Assembly (NCBI GenBank): GCA_012036375.1 | Contig: JAAUOI010000161.1 | Location: forward strand, 1 to 6,931 | Source: Allobrachymonas sp. | GTDB lineage: Bacteria; Pseudomonadota; Gammaproteobacteria; Burkholderiales; Burkholderiaceae_C | Direction of reading: 5' to 3' | Length of the DNA stretch: 6,931 nucleotides | Shown here: in pieces, positions 5,591 to 6,931 of the stretch | How the letters are laid out: every line of letters starts with the position of its first letter | Position numbering within the stretch: the stretch's first letter is position 1 | Made by a program: the position numbers and the translations under genes | Notes under the pieces: model-generated | Seen by the model: the letters and a program-made list of their open reading frames with translations, nothing else | Database searches by the model: none | What the model was told of the DNA's origin: nothing

Positions 5591-6931
5591 ATGTTGCCTA
5601 TGCCTTCAATCGCCTCACGCCTGTTCTCAGGTGTACCCACTCGCATGTTCTCTCGCATGTTCAACCTCAACGATGGCCGCTGGGGACGAAGCGAAGGCGC
5701 TGCGCCGCCTCCTTCCGATGGTGCAGACAAACCTGCTGCCTCGCCAGAAGCTTCGCCCGCGCCTGCAGCTTCTCCTTCCCCTGCACCAAGCCCCGCGCCG
5801 AATCAATCGAGCGGCTCAGGCGGTGGTTCTGGAGGTGGCAACTCAGGCGGCCCTAACCAAGGCCCGCCCGACTTAGACGAGCTCTGGCGCGATTTCAACC
5901 GAAAACTTGGCGGCCTATTCGGTGGCAAGCAAGCGCCACGCAACAACCAGCCTGATTGGAATCGCTACAACAACCAAGGTGGGGGCAACAATGGTGGCTC
6001 CGGTCCTGGGATGCCTGATATGAAGGCCGCTGGCTTTGGTGCTGGCTTGATCGCGATCATCGCGGTTTTGATTTGGCTGGGAACAGGTTTTTTCATCGTG
6101 CAAGAGGGTCAGCAGGCCGTCATTACACGTTTCGGAGCGCTGAACCGAACGGTTGATGCAGGTTTTAGCTACCGCGCACCCTATCCCTTTGAGCGGCATG
6201 AAACCGTACAGTTCACCCAAGTGCGATCGGTCGAAGTGGGGCGCAACAGCGTGGGCGCGGTGTCTGGTATTAAAGACTCGTCGATGCTCACCAAAGATGA
6301 GAATATTGTTGATGTCCGCTTCACGATTCAATACAACCTCAAAAGCTCGTCGCAGTTTCTCTTTGAAAATCGCAACCCGGATGATGCTGTGATTAAGGCC
6401 GCAGAGTCTGCCGTGCGTGAGGTCGTCGGCCGCTTCAATTTAGATGAGATTTTGGGACGAAACAGTGAGGTATTGCAGCAGGATGTGCAACGCTCGGTGC
6501 AAAGCCAGATGGATATTTACAAAACGGGGGTCAGCATTCAAAACGTGAACATTCAAAACGTGCAAGCGCCTGAGCAGGTTCAGGCTGCATTTGACGATGC
6601 GCTCAAAGCCGGCCAAGATCGTGACCGCTTGAAAAACGAAGGCCAAGCCTACGCCAATAACGTGATTCCGGGTGCACGCGGCACAGCCTCTCGTTTGAAA
6701 GAAGAAGCCGAGGGCTATAAAGCCCGTGTGGTGGCGCAAGCCGAAGGTGATGCACAGCGTTTCCGCTCGGTCTACAACGAATACGCCAAAGCCCCGCAAG
6801 TCACGCGTGATCGCTTGTACATCGATGCGATGCAACAAATCTACAGCAACACCACCAAGATCTTGGTTGATTCCAAATCAGGCAATAATCTGCTGTATCT
6901 GCCTCTAGACAAAATTCTCCAAACAAACTGC
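5591..6931 (+). CDS. hflK: HflK, SPFH-family FtsH protease modulator subunit (3' end outside window)
   Basis: HflK and HflC form an inner-membrane complex that surrounds and modulates the AAA protease FtsH. The frame is open to the window edge (447 codons, no stop). Features in order, numbered from 5591: a basic N-terminus with FNLNDGRWGR (24-33); a Pro/Ala/Ser then Gly/Asn-rich segment (about 37-140) containing the conserved PPDLDELWRDFNRKLG (92-107); one membrane helix at about 148-170; then the SPFH/band-7 domain from QEGQQAVITRFG (171-182), through ESAVREVVGR (272-281) and the long Ala/Glu-rich helix with GQAYANNVIPGARG (351-364) and EEAEGYKARVVAQAEGDAQRF (371-391). The start is uncertain: in-frame ATGs lie at 5591, 5600, 5645 and 5657. 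None has a strong ribosome binding site, and AGGTG at 5629-5633 weakly favours 5645. I give the longest frame. hflX ends 13 bp upstream. hflC is expected next. Confidence 0.94.
   Translation, partial: MLPMPSIASRLFSGVPTRMFSRMFNLNDGRWGRSEGAAPPPSDGADKPAASPEASPAPAASPSPAPSPAPNQSSGSGGGSGGGNSGGPNQGPPDLDELWRDFNRKLGGLFGGKQAPRNNQPDWNRYNNQGGGNNGGSGPGMPDMKAAGFGAGLIAIIAVLIWLGTGFFIVQEGQQAVITRFGALNRTVDAGFSYRAPYPFERHETVQFTQVRSVEVGRNSVGAVSGIKDSSMLTKDENIVDVRFTIQYNLKSSSQFLFENRNPDDAVIKAAESAVREVVGRFNLDEILGRNSEVLQQDVQRSVQSQMDIYKTGVSIQNVNIQNVQAPEQVQAAFDDALKAGQDRDRLKNEGQAYANNVIPGARGTASRLKEEAEGYKARVVAQAEGDAQRFRSVYNEYAKAPQVTRDRLYIDAMQQIYSNTTKILVDSKSGNNLLYLPLDKILQTNC

Noticed and set aside
5800..6010. Gly/Asn/Ser-rich stretch as a possible repeat element or assembly artefact
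   Set aside because: Low-complexity Gly-rich N-termini before the membrane helix are usual in HflK.
6536..6562. 12-bp direct repeat ATTCAAAACGTG with a 15-bp period
   Set aside because: It encodes I-Q-N-V twice within a conserved part of the HflK SPFH domain, so it is explained by the protein sequence.
1..6931. A novel defence, mobile or biosynthetic system
   Set aside because: Every substantial open frame that fits coding expectations belongs to a known housekeeping or sulfur-assimilation family. There is no integrase, transposase, toxin-antitoxin pair, CRISPR array or unexplained large gene.

Overview
The window looks like chromosome from a betaproteobacterium, most likely order Burkholderiales. 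This rests on the close family resemblance of the Hfq core and of the CysI/DUF934/CysH set, on the hfq-hflX-hflK order, and on moderate-to-high GC codon choice. It contains six recognisable genes plus the start of a seventh, in two divergent blocks separated by a 200-bp intergenic region. No mobile element, CRISPR array, tRNA or rRNA is visible.

The left block (61-3867, minus strand) is an assimilatory sulfate-reduction operon, transcribed right to left. It encodes a TSUP/TauE-SafE family membrane transporter, the sulfite reductase hemoprotein CysI, a DUF934 protein, and CysH, an APS-type reductase with the CC...CxxC iron-sulfur signature. The genes are tightly packed: 18-nt and 11-nt gaps, then a 4-nt ATGA overlap. 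CysH makes sulfite from activated sulfate, CysI reduces sulfite to sulfide for cysteine synthesis, the transporter probably moves a sulfur oxyanion, and DUF934 is a conserved companion of this type of CysI. The 60 bases left of cysH carry a small imperfect 9-bp tandem repeat and no gene.

The right block (4068-6931, plus strand) is the hfq-hflX-hflK cluster: the RNA chaperone Hfq (GTG start), the ribosome-associated GTPase HflX, and HflK, a membrane SPFH-family modulator of the FtsH protease. hflK runs off the right edge. hflC would be expected next.

The most notable feature is that two normally conserved genes are broken by single-base length changes, all in A/T homopolymers. cysH lacks one base in a T4 run (538-541). 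hflX has one extra base in each of two A runs (4976-4979 and 4998-5003). Correcting these restores full-length proteins of 240 and 399 residues with every expected motif. Three such events in two unrelated genes point to homopolymer sequencing or assembly error rather than biology. I found no convincing previously undescribed system. The remaining points of interest are the regulatory DNA between the blocks, the hfq leader inverted repeat, and the local gene order.
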